NCBI GenBank assembly: GCA_964465915.1
Contig: CAYXMJ010000064.1
Coordinates: forward strand, 1-14,718
DNA length: 14,718 nucleotides
Reading direction: 5' to 3'
Origin: CAVPHV01 sp964465915
Lineage (GTDB): Bacteria; Actinomycetota; Acidimicrobiia; Spongiisociales; UBA5794
Part shown: piece after piece, positions 12,712 through 14,718 of the stretch
Layout of the letters: each line of letters opens with the position of its first letter
How positions within the stretch are numbered: position 1 is the stretch's first letter
Notes under the pieces: model-generated
What the model saw: only the letters and a program-made list of their open reading frames with translations
What the model was told of the DNA's origin: nothing
Databases searched by the model: none
Translations under genes and position numbers: made by a program

Positions 12712-14718
12712 GATGCCGGCTCCGGCGCGGCGGGGAGTGGGTCGATCTCCCACGCGGGCAGGTCGGTGGAGGCGCCGACCCAGGGAACAATGGCGTCCTC
12801 GGCCGGGATCAACGCCTTGGTGCTCTCGGCGACGAGGATCTGGCCCGCGAGCGCCGCCCGCGCCAGGAAGTGGGCGCCGTCGACGGTGTCTCCCCACAGG
12901 TCGTACACGAGTCGGCTACTTCCGGTCAGTCCGATGATCACCGGTCCGCTCTTGATGCCAACGGCGATGGTCAGATCGATGTTCTCTCCGGCCACGAGCG
13001 CATGGAGAGCATCGATCACCTCGCGCGCATACGCCACCGCTCGCGGCGCGTGGTCGAGATACCATTGGTTGAGGCCACACCCGGCGTAGTAGACGTCACC
13101 GACCAGCTTGGCTCGTTCCACGCCGTGTCTGGTCCCAACGGAGTCGAGCTCCTCAACGGCGCGATCGAGCAGTCTGCGGCCGTCTTCCAAGGGGAGGTGC
13201 ACGAGGTCCCCGAGCCCACCGATGGCAAGCACGATCACGGTGGCGTTGGGAATGCGATCGAGCACGTCGGTGTCCCCGGCTTCGAGGCGAGCCGAGATCG
13301 ACGGTGGCAGGAGGCTGCGCACCGTGTCGAGACGCTCGGTGACCGCGGCTTCGAGCTCATCTTGGCGTGCTGTAGACACGTCGATCATGCGATCCAGATT
13401 GCGGGCGAGCTGCTTGAACTCGGCCGGGCTCCGCTTCGGGATCTCGACCGGTTCGTCCTCTTCGTGTTCGTGGAATCTNNNNNNNNNNNNNNNNNNNNNN
13501 NNNNNNNNNNNNNNNNNNNNNNNNNNNNNNNNNNNNNNNNNNNNNNNNNNNNNNNNNNNNNNNNNNNNNNNNNNNNNNCCGGGCTCCGCTTCGGGATCTC
13601 GACCGGTTCGTCCTCTTCGTGTTCGTGGAATCTGCGGAGACGTTCGCTGATCTCGCGAATTGGACGGAACATTTCGCGGGCCCAGCCGACCGTGATGAAC
13701 GTGATGGTGACGACAAACAGTGCAATGGCAATGAGCACGGCCGTTCGGAAGCTGTCGAGGGGCTCGTCCAGCTCCGTTGTTGCCACGCTCGAGACTACGA
13801 ACCAGTCGAGGCCATCGATGTCGAGCGGTTGGGCGGTGAAGCGAATCTCGGCCCCGAGGTAGTTGGTGGCCTCGGTGAGGTCCGGGGTCGTGTCCCTGGC
13901 TGCTTCAACGCCGTCGGGATTGGCGACCCGCTGATACACAATCGTGGTGTCGGTTGCCGCCATCCGAGCTTGCTCCGTGGGAGTGATGCTGCCTGCGGCA
14001 TTGGCCGCCTCGAGGTAGGCCGCCGAGTCATCGAGCCAGAACCGCGAGATCGACCGCATCCGGCCATCGCCACCTATCAGGAAGGTCTCCCCGGTGTCGC
14101 CGAAGCCCGCCTCCTCCCAATTCCCTCTGAACGTCATGATCTGGTTGATCTCATCGACGGGCATCTTGACGGCGAGGATCCCGACCAGGGCGTCTCCGTC
14201 GAAGATCGGGCTCGCAAAGAAGCCGACGGGCTGGGCGAGGTCCGGCACGTAGGCGGCGAGGTCGGCTGCCGACACGACACCGCGTTCGGGGTTGTTGGTC
14301 ACGGCTCGGGTGAGCGAAGCCAGGGTGGTTCCGCTGTAGGGGCCGGCATTCAGGTCGGTAGCGAAGTCGACGCCCTTTGCCGTCGAGTACACGATGGCGC
14401 CACCGTCGGGGGCCACGATGTAGAGGTCCTCGAATCCATACAGACCGGCAACGGCGAGAAACTCGGGATGCAGCTCTGCGTGCACCGCCGACCAAGCGCT
14501 GCCATCGCCGGCATCGTCGATGGCGCTCCGGTCATTCGGATCGATCAGCGAGGTGATGTAGTTGTCCTGCAGGTACACGCCGGCATCGGTCAGCGGCATC
14601 AGGTCGCGCCACGGCACGGTCAAGCCGACCGACTCCTCGAGGACTGGTGCAAACTCGTCGCGATAGAACGTAGCAACGGATTCGACCGCCTCGTTGCTCG
14701 CCGTCCTGTGCTCGGGCA
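12708..14718 (-). CDS. Cache-HAMP-class III cyclase-like sensor protein (sensor A), 5' partial and split by an assembly gap
   Basis: The reading frame is open to the right edge, so the N-terminus (membrane helix 1) is outside. Visible parts, in protein order, are a double-Cache domain with GFGDTGETFLIGGDGRMRS (about 14105-14055), a membrane helix (about 13755-13690), HAMP starting at FRPIREI, and a cyclase-like domain (about 13270-12760). The 100-N gap splits the HAMP. Removing the Ns and one 55-base duplicate joins PKRSP to AEFKQLARNLDRM in frame, giving about 617 visible residues. In the cyclase domain KLVGDVYYAG keeps the lysine and second metal Asp, and VYDLWGDTV is intact. The first metal Asp is replaced (VIVLAIGGLGD), and the N/R pair of the VNxAxR motif is changed (TVDGAHF). 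Activity is uncertain. It is coupled by ATGA to the channel gene. Confidence 0.85.
13424..13478. repeat. 55-base duplicate, left copy, at contig end
   Basis: This copy is identical over all 55 bases to 13579-13633 and lies directly against the N-run. It is most simply the unmerged overlap of two contigs that share the same end. Confidence 0.95.
13479..13578. other. Assembly gap (100 Ns)
   Basis: Exactly 100 Ns, a placeholder length used for gaps of unknown size. Because the flanks repeat each other, the true gap is probably minus 55 bases (an overlap), with no missing sequence. Confidence 0.98.
13579..13633. repeat. 55-base duplicate, right copy, at contig end
   Basis: This is the second copy of the sequence at 13424-13478. 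Deleting one copy plus the Ns removes 155 bases and restores the sensor A reading frame across the HAMP domain. Confidence 0.95.

Noticed and set aside
12712..12897. N-terminal extension of the MscS channel
   Set aside because: The added residues are arginine/proline-rich out-of-frame sequence of sensor A; the ATGA overlap marks the true start.
12708..13388. A separate 226-residue soluble cyclase gene starting with ATG at 13388
   Set aside because: The frame joins sensor A exactly when the duplicated 55 bases and the Ns are removed, and the start lies inside a HAMP helix.
13424..13633. A biological tandem duplication around the N gap
   Set aside because: The copies are identical, abut a 100-N run on both sides and restore the frame when merged, which is typical of an unmerged contig overlap.
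9032..14718. Pycsar/CBASS-type anti-phage defence operon
   Set aside because: A cyclase-like gene beside a membrane effector with a CNBD is suggestive, but Cache and HAMP domains, two diverged cyclases and an MscS fold point to environmental sensing; no other defence gene is visible.

Overview
The window is GC-rich, gene-dense DNA. It probably comes from a free-living actinobacterium, possibly of the Acidimicrobiia type. This is inferred from actinobacterial-looking TANNNT -10 boxes placed 6-8 bases before start codons (leaderless mRNA style), a long DivIVA-type coiled-coil protein, and strong codon bias. I cannot name a genus. No RNA gene, CRISPR array, insertion sequence or prophage was seen. 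The longest non-coding stretch is about 198 bases (8595-8792), so there is no gene desert.

Left part (1-4039, minus strand). Read right to left, there is an ABCB/MsbA-type ABC exporter (4039-2201), then fadI (2116-809) and fadJ (806 to beyond the left edge). The last two are the anaerobic-type beta-oxidation thiolase and multifunctional alpha subunit, in the same order as in E. coli. Diverging from the exporter is the threonine catabolism pair tdh-kbl (4123-6386, plus strand). It converts L-threonine to glycine and acetyl-CoA. A small DUF454/YbaN-like membrane protein follows (6466-6903).

Middle part (6978-9020). A 538-residue DivIVA-domain protein with a long hendecad coiled coil (minus strand) diverges from a 75-residue helix-turn-helix protein (plus strand). 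The 198-base region between them carries promoter-like elements and three copies of TTGCGAC.

Right part (9032-14718, minus strand). This is the most interesting region: a three-gene, translationally coupled operon. It encodes a Cache-HAMP-class III cyclase-like sensor (5' end off the window), an MscS-family channel with a C-terminal cyclic-nucleotide-binding-like domain, and a second, paralogous Cache-HAMP-cyclase-like sensor. Both junctions are 4-base ATGA overlaps. Both cyclase domains lack the first metal-binding aspartate, and the second sensor lacks both metal aspartates. The channel's nucleotide pocket lacks the usual glutamate. The unit looks like a membrane system in which two periplasmic-ligand sensors with degenerate cyclase domains control an ion or osmolyte channel.

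A 100-N scaffold gap (13479-13578) interrupts the first sensor gene. It is flanked by identical 55-base copies. Merging the copies and deleting the Ns restores one continuous reading frame through an intact HAMP domain, so the break is an assembly artefact and not biology.
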